Notes: generated by a model from the letters alone, not told the origin. DNA of 64,000 bases from Methylobacterium sp. J-076 (GCF_022829405.1 NZ_JAKSXW010000115.1:1-64000); one strand, 5' to 3'. Positions 16,091 to 25,099 are shown, counted from the first letter of the stretch. Numbers and translations: made by a program.

Positions 16091-16202
16091 GCGTGCCTCG
16101 CGGCGGCACGTCCGGCCTCGGCACCACCTCGCACAGAATATCTTCACGAGTGGCGTTTATATAGATCTCGAAATCCGTGCTTTACTATGATCGTTCGGGG
16201 CT

Positions 16203-18242
16203 ATGGCCGCTACGATCGGGCACGGCGAGGATCGGCATCGTCGTTGCACTGGCTCACGCGAGGGTAACGACGGCGCAAGCGAGCGGCACACCGACTTGTC
16301 GGGACCCATCACCCCTCCGCACCCGGCATGTGGCGTCGCGGGCTGGCCCTCCGGCGCCGGCCCGGTGGCACCCGTCCGGCCGGCGCGCCTGCCGGACGGG
16401 CGGCCCTGGCCGCGCATCCGCGTGCTCACGCCGGCCGGCACCGTGACGCCGGAGGCCGCGGCCTCCCTCGCCCACCAGGATTATCCCGAACGGGACCACG
16501 AGCCCTACACCGCCGCGACCCTGCCGGGCCTGATCGCGGCGGCCGGGGCGGACGCGTTCCTCCTCCTCGACGGCGGCGACATGCTCGCCCCCGGCGCCCT
16601 GGCGTCCCTCGCCCTGGAGGCGGCCCTCACGGGCGCCGACGCGGTGGCGGGCCTGCGGGTGCTCTATGCCGACCGGGTGCTCGGCCTCGACGTCCCGTCC
16701 CTGGCGGGGGCGGCGGAGGGGATCGGCGGAGAGGTGCTGTTCTCGCCGCGCGCCCTCGCCGCCCTCCGGTGCGAGGGGGACCGTCCCAATCTCTCCGCCG
16801 TCTGGGCCGGGTTGCCGCAGAGCGCGCGCCGCAGGATCGGCCGGCCGGTCCTGCTCCGGCGCGGGGACGCCCCCCTTTGCGGCCAGGGCCTGTCGATCGT
16901 CTCCGTGACCGGGACGGGGACCGTCGGCGGTGCGGGGGTCGCCCACCGGCGCCTGTCCGAGGCCCTGGCGCTCGCGCACCACACGGTGGCCGAAGCCGTG
17001 CTGAGCGACCGGCCGGCCGGGGCCGAGTGGACCGACACGTTCCCGGCGGCGGAGGCCCGCATCGCGTCCCTGGCGCCGGATTTCGTGCTGGTCGGCAACG
17101 TCCACGGCGCCACCCGGAGCCTCGACGTGGTCGGGCGGCTCGCCGCCGCGCATCCGGCGGCCCTGGTCCTGCACGATCTCTTCGCCCTCACCGGCCGCTG
17201 CGCCCACCCGCGCGACTGCACCCGTGCCGAGACCGGGTGCGATGCGGCCTGCCCCACCCCGGACGAGTACCCGCAGCTCGCCCCCCGGCGCATCGCGGGG
17301 ATGCACCGGCGCAAGCGCGCCGTCCTGGCCGGCGGATCGGGCCCGCTCCTTTTGGCGAATTCCGACTGGACGCGGCGGCGCGCCGAAGCCCTCGCCCCGG
17401 CCGGCGCCGTCACGCGGCCCGTGAGCCTCGCCTTCCCCACCGGGATCTTCCGGCCCGGCGACCGGGCCACCCTGCGCCGCCGCCTCGGCCTGCCGGCAGG
17501 CGACGTCCTCATCCTGATCTCCTCGGTGATCGTGGACGGGCCGGACAAGGGCTTCGCCGACCTCCGGGATGCCCTGCAGACGGTGGCGGGGCCCGGAATC
17601 GGCGTGGTCGCCATCGGCAGGCTGGACGATCCGGGCAAACTTGGGATCGACAACCTGTTCGCGCCGGGCCTGATCGGCAGCGAGGAAGACCTCGCCGCGT
17701 GGTACGGCGCCTGCGACCTCCACGTCACCGCCAGCCGCCACGAGACCCTCGGCCAGACCCCCATCGAGGCGGGCCTGTGCGGCGTGCCCACCCTCGCCTA
17801 CCGGACCTCGGGATTGACCTCCGCGGTGATCGACGGCGTCTCCGGCCGCCTCGTCGCGATGCGGCCGGGCGCCCTGGCGGAGGCGCTGGCCGCCCTCGTG
17901 GGCGATCCCGCCGCCCGCGCCGCCCTGGGTGCCTTCGCCCGCATCGCCCTCGAAAGCCGCTTCAGCCCCGCCGCCTCGGCCCTCTCCCTCGATGCGGTGC
18001 TGCGGGAACGCGGCCTGATCGCGGACGAGGCGGGGCGGACGAGTTTCGCCGCCGCGCTGCTCGGCCACTTCCCCTTCGCCGCGCAGCGCGTGCGCGGCGC
18101 TGACGGGACGGTGCAGGCGCCGTCCTCCCCCCTCGTCCGCCGCCTGCGCCGGACGAAACAAGCCGTGCTCGGCCGGCGGATGCCGCTCCTCGTCCGCCGC
18201 TGCCTCTACCTCGCCAGCGCCCTCCGCCGGAGGGCCCAGTGA
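16203..18242 (+). CDS. Large glycosyltransferase (degenerate GT-A-like part plus GT4 domain)
   Basis: Up to 679 residues; the true start is uncertain. The first 50 or so residues look unconserved, and a GTG at 16365 (625 residues) is an alternative. Residues about 70-160 recall a GT2-type region (RIRVLTPAGTVT, HQDYPERDHEPY, FLLLDGGDMLAPGAL). The middle is a GT-B N-domain with LHDLFALTGRCAHPRDC and a Cys-rich GCDAACPTPDEYP. The C-domain is GT4: ISSVIVDGPDKGFADL, then HETLGQTPIEAGLCGVPT. The order suggests a bifunctional or rearranged transferase for surface polysaccharide. It overlaps the next gene at TGATG. Sugar specificity cannot be told. Confidence 0.78.
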   Translation: MAATIGHGEDRHRRCTGSREGNDGASERHTDLSGPITPPHPACGVAGWPSGAGPVAPVRPARLPDGRPWPRIRVLTPAGTVTPEAAASLAHQDYPERDHEPYTAATLPGLIAAAGADAFLLLDGGDMLAPGALASLALEAALTGADAVAGLRVLYADRVLGLDVPSLAGAAEGIGGEVLFSPRALAALRCEGDRPNLSAVWAGLPQSARRRIGRPVLLRRGDAPLCGQGLSIVSVTGTGTVGGAGVAHRRLSEALALAHHTVAEAVLSDRPAGAEWTDTFPAAEARIASLAPDFVLVGNVHGATRSLDVVGRLAAAHPAALVLHDLFALTGRCAHPRDCTRAETGCDAACPTPDEYPQLAPRRIAGMHRRKRAVLAGGSGPLLLANSDWTRRRAEALAPAGAVTRPVSLAFPTGIFRPGDRATLRRRLGLPAGDVLILISSVIVDGPDKGFADLRDALQTVAGPGIGVVAIGRLDDPGKLGIDNLFAPGLIGSEEDLAAWYGACDLHVTASRHETLGQTPIEAGLCGVPTLAYRTSGLTSAVIDGVSGRLVAMRPGALAEALAALVGDPAARAALGAFARIALESRFSPAASALSLDAVLRERGLIADEAGRTSFAAALLGHFPFAAQRVRGADGTVQAPSSPLVRRLRRTKQAVLGRRMPLLVRRCLYLASALRRRAQ

Positions 18243-19336
18243 TGCACGGTTCCGCCACGCGCAGGCAGACGATCTACGTCGATGGGACGCATCTCCGCGG
18301 CCGCGTCACGGGAATCGAGCGCGTCACCCTCGACCTGTTCTCCGCCGAAAGCCTCGCGCCGCACGATGTCCGCCCGGTCGTCAGCCGGTCGCTGCCGGGG
18401 ATGATCGCCCGCCAGCAGGTCGGCATCCCGCTCAAGACGTGGCGCGATCCACAGGCCCTGTTCGTGTTCCCGGGCTTTCCGCCGGGTCCCCTCTGCGCGC
18501 CGGCCGCCGCCCGCTGCCTGCTCTACATCCACGACACGTTCCTCCTGAGCCGCCCGGAGGATCTGAGCCTGCGCAGCCGGGTCTATCTCAGCCCCGCCTT
18601 CGCCCTCGCCATGCGCTGGGGCCGCAACCTGTTCGTGAACAGCCGCACGACGGGCGAGGACCTCCGGCGGTACTGCGCCCCGGAGGCGGGGGTGTTCCTC
18701 CTGCGCCCCCCTGTGCGCGACGTGTTCACCCTGTCCCGGCGGGTGGGGCCGGGCATCTGGAAGCCCGGCGGCCCCCTGAAGCTCCTGGCGATCGGCACCG
18801 TCGAGCCGCGCAAGAACTACCCGGCCTCCCTCGCTATCGTCGAGGCGCTGAACAGCATCGGCATCCCCGCCGAGCTGCACCTCGTCGGCCGGTCCGGCTG
18901 GGGGCGGCACGCCTTCCTCGATTCCCCGCCGCCCTACCTGCACATGCACGGCTATCTCGCCGATTCGCAGCTGCAGGCCCTGGCCGAGACCTGCCATGCC
19001 TTGCTCTCAACCTCGAAGGCGGAGGGGCTCGGCCTGCCCCTCCTCGAAGTGCAGCACGGGGGCCTGCCGGTCATCGCGCCCGACGCGCCGGTCTTCCGCG
19101 AAGTGCTCGGCCGGTCGGGCCTCCTGATCCACCCGGACGCCACCGACGCCAGCGCCCGCAGGATCGGGGCGTGGGTCGCGTCCGAGGAGTTCGGCGCCGC
19201 GCTGCACGCGGCCCGGGACAATGTCGGCCGGTGGAACGGCCTCGCCGCCACCGACGCCGGCCGCCTCCTCGCCCTCCTCGACGGCGACCCGCTGGCCTAT
19301 GCGGGCGCCGACGCGATGATCCCGGGAAGGCCGTGA
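18242..19336 (+). CDS. Glycosyltransferase family 4 protein
   Basis: 364 residues, GT-B fold. The N-domain has the GIERVTLDLF loop after VDGTHLRGRVTG, a pattern common in mannosyl- or fucosyl-transferases of exopolysaccharide loci. The C-domain carries LLAIGTVEPRKNYPAS, the donor-binding hinge, and STSKAEGLGLPLLEVQHGGLPVIAPD, the E-x7-E-like retaining motif. The ATG shares one base with the preceding stop (TGATG), and a GTG one codon earlier is also possible; either way it is translationally coupled to the upstream glycosyltransferase. The pair probably acts on one lipid-linked oligosaccharide, with the Wzz-type gene 272 bases downstream. Confidence 0.85.
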   Translation: MHGSATRRQTIYVDGTHLRGRVTGIERVTLDLFSAESLAPHDVRPVVSRSLPGMIARQQVGIPLKTWRDPQALFVFPGFPPGPLCAPAAARCLLYIHDTFLLSRPEDLSLRSRVYLSPAFALAMRWGRNLFVNSRTTGEDLRRYCAPEAGVFLLRPPVRDVFTLSRRVGPGIWKPGGPLKLLAIGTVEPRKNYPASLAIVEALNSIGIPAELHLVGRSGWGRHAFLDSPPPYLHMHGYLADSQLQALAETCHALLSTSKAEGLGLPLLEVQHGGLPVIAPDAPVFREVLGRSGLLIHPDATDASARRIGAWVASEEFGAALHAARDNVGRWNGLAATDAGRLLALLDGDPLAYAGADAMIPGRP

Positions 19337-19539
19337 TCCGATGATGCGCCCCGGCGGACGATCCTTCCATCCGTCTGCCGACGGCCCCCGTTCGACCGTT
19401 TTCCGCGGCACGCTTCCGGCGGCGAAACACCGCTTTGCCGGGCGCGTGCGCAGAAGGTGATATTGTTCGATGCCGTCTAAGGCAGGTATGCCGATTGCGA
19501 CATCGATCTTGAGTTAGTCGTCAAACCGGTTCAACTGTC

Positions 19540-19563
19540 CAGGAACGAAACGAACTGTTCCTG
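19540..19563 (+). promoter_or_regulatory. Inverted repeat in the leader of the Wzz-type gene
   Basis: Perfect 7-bp arms CAGGAAC / GTTCCTG are separated by 10 bases, one helical turn between centres being about 17 bp. The element lies 45 bases before the start codon. It could be an operator or an RNA hairpin; no regulator is identified. Confidence 0.35.
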
Positions 19564-19608
19564 ATCAAGACAAGCGAGCGGCGAAACGAGAGTCCAGGAG
19601 CGAGGCGT

Positions 19609-21087
19609 ATGTTCGACTTCTCGACACGCATCAGTGGCGAGCCGGTGCGTATGGTGTTGCCGGAGATGGGGCCGCGCACGGATGCGCGGGCCATCGCCCG
19701 GCGACTATGGCGCGGCTCGGCCTTCATTGTGCTCGGCGGCCTGCTGATGGTCGCCCTGGCGGTGGTGGTGCTCGGCCTGCTTCCGCCGAGCTACACGTCG
19801 AACATCCAGGTGCTCGTCGATCCGACCGACCTCCGCGTCGTGGAGAACGACGTGAACGCCCGCGCTCCCCAGGCGGATAGCGGCGTCTCCATGGCCGAGA
19901 GCCAGGTGCGCGTGATCCAGTCGGACAACGTCCTGCGCCGCGTCGTGGAGAAGCTGCACCTCGACCAGGACGACGAGTTCGTCCGGCCCGAGGCCACCAA
20001 CCCGGTCATGTACTGGCTGCGCAGCGTCATGGGCACGCTGCCGCCCGCCGTCAGCCGGGACCGGGTCAACATCGCCCTCGACACGCTGCAGCGGAACATG
20101 ATCGTCCGGCGTCCCGAGCGGACCTTCGTGATCGACGTGGCGGTCCAGTCCCGCGATCCGGCCAAGGCCGCGCTGATCGCCAACGCCATCGGCGACGCCT
20201 ACTTCGCCGAGGAATCCTTCGCCCGCATGGAATCCGCCAAGCGCGCCTCCGATGCCCTGGCGGGCCGCCTCGCCAACCTGAAGCGCGACGTCGAGGACGC
20301 CGAGCAGCAGGTGGTGCGCTACCGCGAGGAGCACCGTCTCGTCGCCTCCAGCGGCCGGCTCCTCACGGACCAGCAGCTCGGTGACCTGAACCAGCAGGTC
20401 GTCGGCTCCTCGATCAAGACGGCCGAGTCGAAGTCGCGCCTGGATCAGGCCCGGAAGATGCGCACGTCCGATCCGAGCACCGCCCTCCCGGAGATGCTGC
20501 AATCCCTGGAAATGCAGGCCCTGCGGCAGCAATACGCCACCCTCTCGCGCAACACCGCCGAGCTGGCCACCCGCCTCGGCGAGCGCCACCCGGCCATGGC
20601 GGAGCAATACGCCCAGCAGCGCGACCTGCAGCGGCTGATCCAGCGGGAGAAGGAGCGCATCATCGACACGCTCCAAAAGGATTACGACCGCGCCGCCGCC
20701 AGCGAGGCCGCCATCCGCTCCAACCTCGACCGGGTGAAGACCGAGACCACCGCCAGCGACCGCGCCTATGTCGGCCTGCGCGAATTGGAGCGGACCCTGG
20801 AGGCCCGCAAGGGCGTCTACGAGGCCTATCTCCGCCGCGCCCGTGAGGCGAGCGAGCAGGAGCGCCTGAACAGCACCAACGTGCGGATCATCTCGGTGGC
20901 GACGCCCGCCCTCCAGCGGACCTTCCCGCCCTCGCCGAAGGTGGTGCTGCCGGTGGCCCTGCTGCTCGGCCTCGGCCTGGGCGCCGGCGTGGCCCTGCTG
21001 CTCGGGGCCGACGCGGACCGCCGCCGCTCCCTGCGCCAGCAGGCGAGCCAGTCGGCCCCCCGCAGCTTCCGGGCCGCGGACGCCTGA
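19609..21087 (+). CDS. Wzz/GumC-type polysaccharide chain-length and export protein
   Basis: 492 residues. These inner-membrane proteins set polymer length and couple export of exopolysaccharide. One membrane helix sits at about 37-59 (AFIVLGGLLMVALAVVVLGL) and a second at about 447-466 (VVLPVALLLGLGLGAGVALL). Between them are the Wzz strand region (SYTSNIQVLVDPTDLRV), a long periplasmic coiled coil (about 200-400) and a GNVR-like segment before the second helix. There is no cytoplasmic tyrosine-kinase domain, so a separate kinase or none would be used. The start ATG has AGGAGCGAGG just upstream. It follows two glycosyltransferases in the same direction but probably has its own promoter. Confidence 0.87.
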   Translation: MFDFSTRISGEPVRMVLPEMGPRTDARAIARRLWRGSAFIVLGGLLMVALAVVVLGLLPPSYTSNIQVLVDPTDLRVVENDVNARAPQADSGVSMAESQVRVIQSDNVLRRVVEKLHLDQDDEFVRPEATNPVMYWLRSVMGTLPPAVSRDRVNIALDTLQRNMIVRRPERTFVIDVAVQSRDPAKAALIANAIGDAYFAEESFARMESAKRASDALAGRLANLKRDVEDAEQQVVRYREEHRLVASSGRLLTDQQLGDLNQQVVGSSIKTAESKSRLDQARKMRTSDPSTALPEMLQSLEMQALRQQYATLSRNTAELATRLGERHPAMAEQYAQQRDLQRLIQREKERIIDTLQKDYDRAAASEAAIRSNLDRVKTETTASDRAYVGLRELERTLEARKGVYEAYLRRAREASEQERLNSTNVRIISVATPALQRTFPPSPKVVLPVALLLGLGLGAGVALLLGADADRRRSLRQQASQSAPRSFRAADA

Positions 21088-21121
21088 AGGCCTCCCCCGG
21101 AGGCGGGGTCCTCAGGACATA

Positions 21122-21150
21122 CGGGGACAGGGGCTCGCCCCCCGTCCCCG
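21122..21150 (+). terminator. Hairpin downstream of the Wzz-type gene
   Basis: GGGGAC-AGGGG pairs with CCCCC-GTCCCC (21123-21133 and 21138-21149) around a short CTCG-type loop. The position 35 bases after the stop codon fits a transcription end, but no T-tract follows. Confidence 0.5.
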
Positions 21151-21235
21151 CCCTGCGGGAAACGGAGCCCCCGCGCCTCTGATGGCCGGGTCCCCCACAC
21201 GGAAAACGACGTTCCGGTGGGACGCCCGCGCCGTC

Positions 21236-21805
21236 TCAGGCAGCGAACAGGTCCGGCCGCCGGATCTGCAGGGCGAAGAGCAGCACCAGCGTCTTCATGT
21301 CGGCCAGGGCGCCGCGGGTGACCATCGCCGCCAGCTCCGCCAGCGGGATCTCGTGGACCGTCACCGCCTCGCCCTCGTTGGCGAGGCCGCCGCCGGCCCC
21401 GAGCCGGTCGGCCGCCGCATAGGTCGCGAGGAACAGGTCCATCCGCTCGGTCGACAGGCCCGGCATCGACCACGCGCTGGCGACGAGGTCGAGGGGGCCG
21501 AGCCGCAGCCCGGTCTCCTCGGTCACCTCGCGCCGGGCACCCTCCTCGGGCGCCTCGTCCTCCAGAAGGCCCGCGGGTATCTCGATGATGCTGTCGGGTC
21601 CGCCGGCATAGAGGAGCGGCGCCCTCAGTTGCGAGACGAGCGTCGCCACCCGCCGTTCGGGGTCGTAGGGCAGGACGGCGACAGCCCTGCCATGGTCCTC
21701 CACCTCCCGGCTGATCCGCGTCCCGTCGGGCTGGATCACCTCGGCGACGAGGAACCGTGCCCACCCGTCATGAACGACACGCACTCCACCGATCTGTGCT
21801 GGCAT
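21236..21805 (-). CDS. Nudix hydrolase (ADP-sugar/GDP-mannose pyrophosphatase-like)
   Basis: 189 residues. The Nudix box is complete: G-x5-E-x7-R-E-V-x-E-E-T-G-L, here GLLEDEAPEEGARREVTEETGL-type. Upstream of it are VAVLPYDPERRVATLVSQLRAP and IIEIPAGLLE, and downstream AWSMPGLSTERMDLFLATY, which together resemble NudK/ADP-ribose pyrophosphatase members rather than MutT. Such enzymes cleave nucleotide sugars, which would fit the polysaccharide genes next door, but the substrate is an inference. It is convergent with the Wzz-type gene and 42 bases downstream of the tusA-like gene's stop on the same strand. Confidence 0.85.
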   Translation of the reverse strand: MPAQIGGVRVVHDGWARFLVAEVIQPDGTRISREVEDHGRAVAVLPYDPERRVATLVSQLRAPLLYAGGPDSIIEIPAGLLEDEAPEEGARREVTEETGLRLGPLDLVASAWSMPGLSTERMDLFLATYAAADRLGAGGGLANEGEAVTVHEIPLAELAAMVTRGALADMKTLVLLFALQIRRPDLFAA

Positions 21806-21847
21806 TCTGGCTGACCGTCCCGCAGCATTCGTTGCATTGCGGATCGT

Positions 21848-22099
21848 TCAAGAATGCGGCGGCATCGCGAAGGCGGTGATCGTAAAGCGCAGATCGCCGC
21901 CGTTCCGCTCGACGGCCTCGAGCCGGGCGCCCTCCTCCCGGACGAGGTTCGGGATGTCGATGGCCGCCATCGGATCGGTGCACAGGACCACGAGGGTCGC
22001 GCCGGGGGGAAGCCCGCGCAGGGCCTTGCGCGTGCGCAGGGCGGGCAGCGGGCATTTCAGCCCGGCGAGGTCGAGGACGGTGTGATCGGTCCCGTTCAA
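21848..22099 (-). CDS. TusA/SirA-like sulfurtransferase
   Basis: 83 residues, the complete length of the family. The hallmark Cys-Pro motif is at residues 16-17 (LAGLKCPLPALRTRKAL); the Cys carries a persulfide in TusA relatives. The beta-alpha-beta core continues through LVVLCTDPMAAIDIPNLVREEG and ends with a strand (LRFTITA). TusA proper relays sulfur to tRNA 2-thiouridine synthesis, whereas other members deliver sulfur to molybdopterin or redox enzymes. It lies in the same direction as the Nudix gene, 42 bases apart, so the two may be co-transcribed. Confidence 0.87.
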   Translation of the reverse strand: MNGTDHTVLDLAGLKCPLPALRTRKALRGLPPGATLVVLCTDPMAAIDIPNLVREEGARLEAVERNGGDLRFTITAFAMPPHS

Positions 22100-22106
22100 T
22101 GCAGAA

Positions 22107-22140
22107 CTCCCCGCCCCCGGGATCGGCCGGGAACGGGGAG
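22107..22140 (-). terminator. Inverted repeat between the Gly/Tyr-rich protein gene and the tusA-like gene
   Basis: Arms CTCCCCG / CGGGGAG (22107-22113 and 22134-22140) enclose further CCCGG / CCGGG pairing. On the minus strand it lies 37 bases after the Gly/Tyr-rich gene and just before the tusA-like start. It may end the upstream transcript or fold in the tusA leader. There is no clear T-run. Confidence 0.45.
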
Positions 22141-22177
22141 CGTCTTAAGGTCGAGGGCCTTGAAGGACCAGGGCTGC

Positions 22178-22594
22178 TTACCAGCCGTAGCCCTCGTAAC
22201 CGCCGCCGTAGGCGCCATAGCCACCGTAGCCATAGGCCGGGTAGCCGTAGGTCGCGACGGGGGCGTAGCCGTAGCCGTAGGACGGGGCGTAGCCGTAATC
22301 GTAGCCATAGCCGTAGCGCGGGGCGGCGCTCGCGGCGATCGCACCGCCGATCAGACCCAGGGCGGCACCGGCCGCGAGGGCACCGGCCGCCCGGCCGCCG
22401 TAGCCGCGGCGGTAGCCACGGCCATACCCGTAGCCATAGCCACGGTAGCGAACGTGATCGATGACGGTGTTCTCACCGGCGACCTTGGCGCCGGTCTGCG
22501 CCGGCAGGGGCGCCGCTTCGGCCCCGGTGAGGGTGCCGGCGACCAGCGCCAGCGAGGTGACGATGCCGACGGCGAAGGAAGCGATGCGGGACAT
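22178..22594 (-). CDS. Glycine/tyrosine-rich secreted protein
   Basis: 138 residues. A signal peptide (1-27, SRIASFAVGIVTSLALVAGTL ... AEAAP) leads into a short conserved-looking stretch (NTVIDHVRYRGYG). A Gly/Tyr/Arg-rich region, a hydrophobic Ala/Gly helix (about 70-90, AAGALAAGAALGLIGGAIAAS) and a second Gly/Tyr-rich tail (YGYAPSYGYGYAP and similar) follow. Glycine-zipper-like helices in such proteins often sit in membranes. Proteins of this make-up are common in Methylobacterium and other Rhizobiales and have no assigned role. A longer in-frame start at 22753 would overlap gshA and is rejected. Confidence 0.7.
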   Translation of the reverse strand: MSRIASFAVGIVTSLALVAGTLTGAEAAPLPAQTGAKVAGENTVIDHVRYRGYGYGYGRGYRRGYGGRAAGALAAGAALGLIGGAIAASAAPRYGYGYDYGYAPSYGYGYAPVATYGYPAYGYGGYGAYGGGYEGYGW

Positions 22595-22697
22595 GCCGAT
22601 TGCCTTCAGTTGAACGGTCTCTGCAGCCAAAACAGCTTCGGCCGGGAAGACGTTCCACCTGAAACCGGGCGCCCCGCGGCGCACGCGCTCCTGAAAC

Positions 22698-24065
22698 CTA
22701 GAAAACGCATTCCTCGAACGAGGGATCGACTGACATGTCCCACCGGGACTCATAAGCGTCCAAGAGGTCCTGGGCCTTGGTGCGCCCGGCCGCGACGATC
22801 ATCTCGAGGGGCTGGAGGAAGCCCGTCTCGTCGTGCCCGGCCGCGTCCCGCCGGGCGCGGGCCTTGAGGCCGGAGCGGGCGATGGCGAGGGCCTCGGCGG
22901 CGACCTCGCCCAGCGTCTGCTTGCCCACGGGAGTGGCGAGGCCGAGCCGCGGTGCCGTGGCCCGGGCGGCCTCCCGCTGCGAGGCGGTCCAGCTCTTCAC
23001 GAGGTCCAGGGCCGCATCGAGGGCGCCCTCGTCGTAGAGGAGCCCGGTCCAGAAGGCGGCCTGGGCCGCGATCATGCCGGCATCGCCGACATCGGCGCCG
23101 CGCATCTCGAGGAAGCGCTTCAGGCGCACCTCGGGGAAGGCGGTGGAGGCGTGGTTGGCCCAGTCGGCGACGGTGGCGCGCTCGCCGGGCATCTGCGGCA
23201 GGCGGCCCTCCATCAGGTCGCGGAACGAGGCACCCGAGACGTCGTGGTAGATATCGCCGCGCTTGACGAAATACATCGGCATGTCGAGCAGCCAGTCGGC
23301 ATAGGCCTCGTAGCCGAACCCCGCCTCGAAGGCGAAGGGCAGCATGCCGGTGCGGTGGCCATCGGTGTCGCGCCAGATCTCCGACCGGCGGGAGAGGAAG
23401 CCGTTCGGCCGCCCATCGGTGAAGGGGGAGTTGGCGAACAGGGCGGTCGCCACGGGCTGGAGGGCGAGGGAGGCGCGCATCTTGCGCGCCATGTCGTCCT
23501 CCGAGCGGAAATCGAGGTTCACCTGCACCGTCGCGGTGCGCAGCATCATGTCGAGGCCGAGGCTGCCGACCTTCGGCATGTAGCCCGCCATGATGCGGTA
23601 GCGGCTCTTGGGCATGACGGGCGTCTCTTCGCGCCGCCATTTCGGACTCATGCCGAGGGTGAGGAAGCCGATGCCGAGGGGATCGGCCACCCGCTTCACG
23701 GCGTCCAGATGCGCCGTGAGCTCGGCCATGGTGGCATGGACGTCGGGCAGCGCCGCGCCGGACAGCTCGAATTGCCCGCCGGGCTCGATGGAGATGGCCC
23801 CGCCCTCGCTCGCGGCCAGACCGATGACGGCGCCGCGGTCGGTGATGGGCTCCCAACCCGTCTCGCGGCCGAGCCCTTCGAGGAGCGCGCCGATCCCGGC
23901 CTCGCCGGCATAGGGCACCGGCCGGTGGTCCGCCTTGTAGAAGGGGACCTTCTCGTGCTCGGTGCCGATGGCGAACCGGTCGCGCGGTTTCTCGCCGGCG
24001 GCGAACCACTCGATCAGTTCGGCGCGCGTCGTCAGCGGCGTGGTGTCGTCGGAGTCGCGCGCCAT
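22698..24065 (-). CDS. gshA: Glutamate--cysteine ligase
   Basis: 455 residues. It makes gamma-glutamylcysteine, the first step of glutathione synthesis. It belongs to the proteobacterial/plant-type class, not the E. coli class. Landmarks are FAIGTEHEKVPFY, SIEPGGQFELSGA, ATVQVNLDFRSE (substrate and metal-binding core), NSPFTDGRPNGFLSRRSEIWRDTD and FLEMRGADVG. The ATG at 24065 starts with the expected N-terminal region; the frame remains open to 24269 but without conserved character. It lies 103 bases upstream of the Gly/Tyr-rich gene and 281 bases downstream of rsmE, all on the minus strand. Confidence 0.92.
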   Translation of the reverse strand: MARDSDDTTPLTTRAELIEWFAAGEKPRDRFAIGTEHEKVPFYKADHRPVPYAGEAGIGALLEGLGRETGWEPITDRGAVIGLAASEGGAISIEPGGQFELSGAALPDVHATMAELTAHLDAVKRVADPLGIGFLTLGMSPKWRREETPVMPKSRYRIMAGYMPKVGSLGLDMMLRTATVQVNLDFRSEDDMARKMRASLALQPVATALFANSPFTDGRPNGFLSRRSEIWRDTDGHRTGMLPFAFEAGFGYEAYADWLLDMPMYFVKRGDIYHDVSGASFRDLMEGRLPQMPGERATVADWANHASTAFPEVRLKRFLEMRGADVGDAGMIAAQAAFWTGLLYDEGALDAALDLVKSWTASQREAARATAPRLGLATPVGKQTLGEVAAEALAIARSGLKARARRDAAGHDETGFLQPLEMIVAAGRTKAQDLLDAYESRWDMSVDPSFEECVF

Positions 24066-24346
24066 GCGCTGCCTACCCAGGAATCGTGATTCGTTCGGAT
24101 GGCGGCGCGCCGGTCGCCCGGTCGTCCCGCCCGGTGAGACCCCGTCCCTCGAACGGGACTTCGGACGGGCTGCCGTCCTGCCACAGGGATCCTGCGGCGC
24201 AAACGGCGTCCGACCACGCACATAGTTGAGAGCGCCCTGCCGGACAACGCGGCGAAACCGGCGCGCCAACCCTCACTGTGGAGCTTGGCGGCATCGCGGC
24301 CCCGCCCACGGCGAGGGATGTGCGCGGGCACACCCGCATCGAAGGG

Positions 24347-25099
24347 TCACCGGCAATCCCCCAGGACGGCCTGGACGAGGGCCAGGACGGCCACCGCCGC
24401 GGTGTCCGCCCGGAGGATGCGCGGCCCGAGGGACAGGGCGAGCGTGTTCGGCCGGGCCCGGATCGCCGCCCGCTCGTCCTCCGAGAACCCGCCCTCCGGC
24501 CCGACCAGCACGGCGAGCGGCGTGGGGGTCGATGGATCGGCCGCGCCCGCCAGGGCCCGGACGGGGTCGGCGATGGGGGCATCCTCGTCGCAGAACACCA
24601 GAAGCCGTTCCGCCTCCAGCCCCGCCAGGGCCTCCCCGAGCCGCAGCGGCGGGGCGAGGTCGGGGATGGCCAGGATCCCGCACTGCTCGGCTGCCTCGAT
24701 CGCGTTGGCCCGCAGCCGCTCCATGTTGACCCGGTCGCCCTGGGTGAACCGCGTCAGGACCGGGCGAATCACCCCCGCCCCCATCTCCACCGCTTTCTGG
24801 GCGAGGTAGTCGAGCCGCGCGCTCTTGATCGGCGCGAACAGGTAATGAAGGTCGGCGGCCGGGTGCTGCGGCCGGACCTGCGCCACGAGGTGGAGCGCCC
24901 CGTCCTTCCGGCCGGTGGCGACCAGCTTCGCATGCCATTCGCCGTCCCGCCCGTTGAAGACGAGGACAGGGTCGTCCTCGCCCCGGCGCAGGACGTTCAG
25001 CAGATAGTTCGCCTGCGCCCGCTCGAGGGGGAGCACCCCCCCGGCCGCGAGGGCACTCTCCACGTACAGGCGGGGCGCTTTGAAGTCGTAGGCCGGCAT
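24347..25099 (-). CDS. rsmE: 16S rRNA (uracil(1498)-N(3))-methyltransferase
   Basis: 250 residues. RsmE methylates U1498 of 16S rRNA using S-adenosylmethionine. The N-terminal PUA-like domain (about 1-75) is followed by a SPOUT methyltransferase domain with FAPIKSARLDYLAQKAVEMG, RLRANAIEAAEQCGI, the knot loop LVGPEGGFSEDE and LSLGPRILRADTAA, all diagnostic. Length and order are normal. rsmE-gshA neighbours are common in alphaproteobacteria. ATG at 25099. Confidence 0.94.
   Translation of the reverse strand: MPAYDFKAPRLYVESALAAGGVLPLERAQANYLLNVLRRGEDDPVLVFNGRDGEWHAKLVATGRKDGALHLVAQVRPQHPAADLHYLFAPIKSARLDYLAQKAVEMGAGVIRPVLTRFTQGDRVNMERLRANAIEAAEQCGILAIPDLAPPLRLGEALAGLEAERLLVFCDEDAPIADPVRALAGAADPSTPTPLAVLVGPEGGFSEDERAAIRARPNTLALSLGPRILRADTAAVAVLALVQAVLGDCR

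Noticed and set aside
16254..18161. Large open frames on the minus strand and third frame over the glycosyltransferase
   Set aside because: High GC leaves antisense frames open. These are rich in Arg, Gly, Pro and His without motifs or ribosome sites, unlike the plus-strand GT4 gene.
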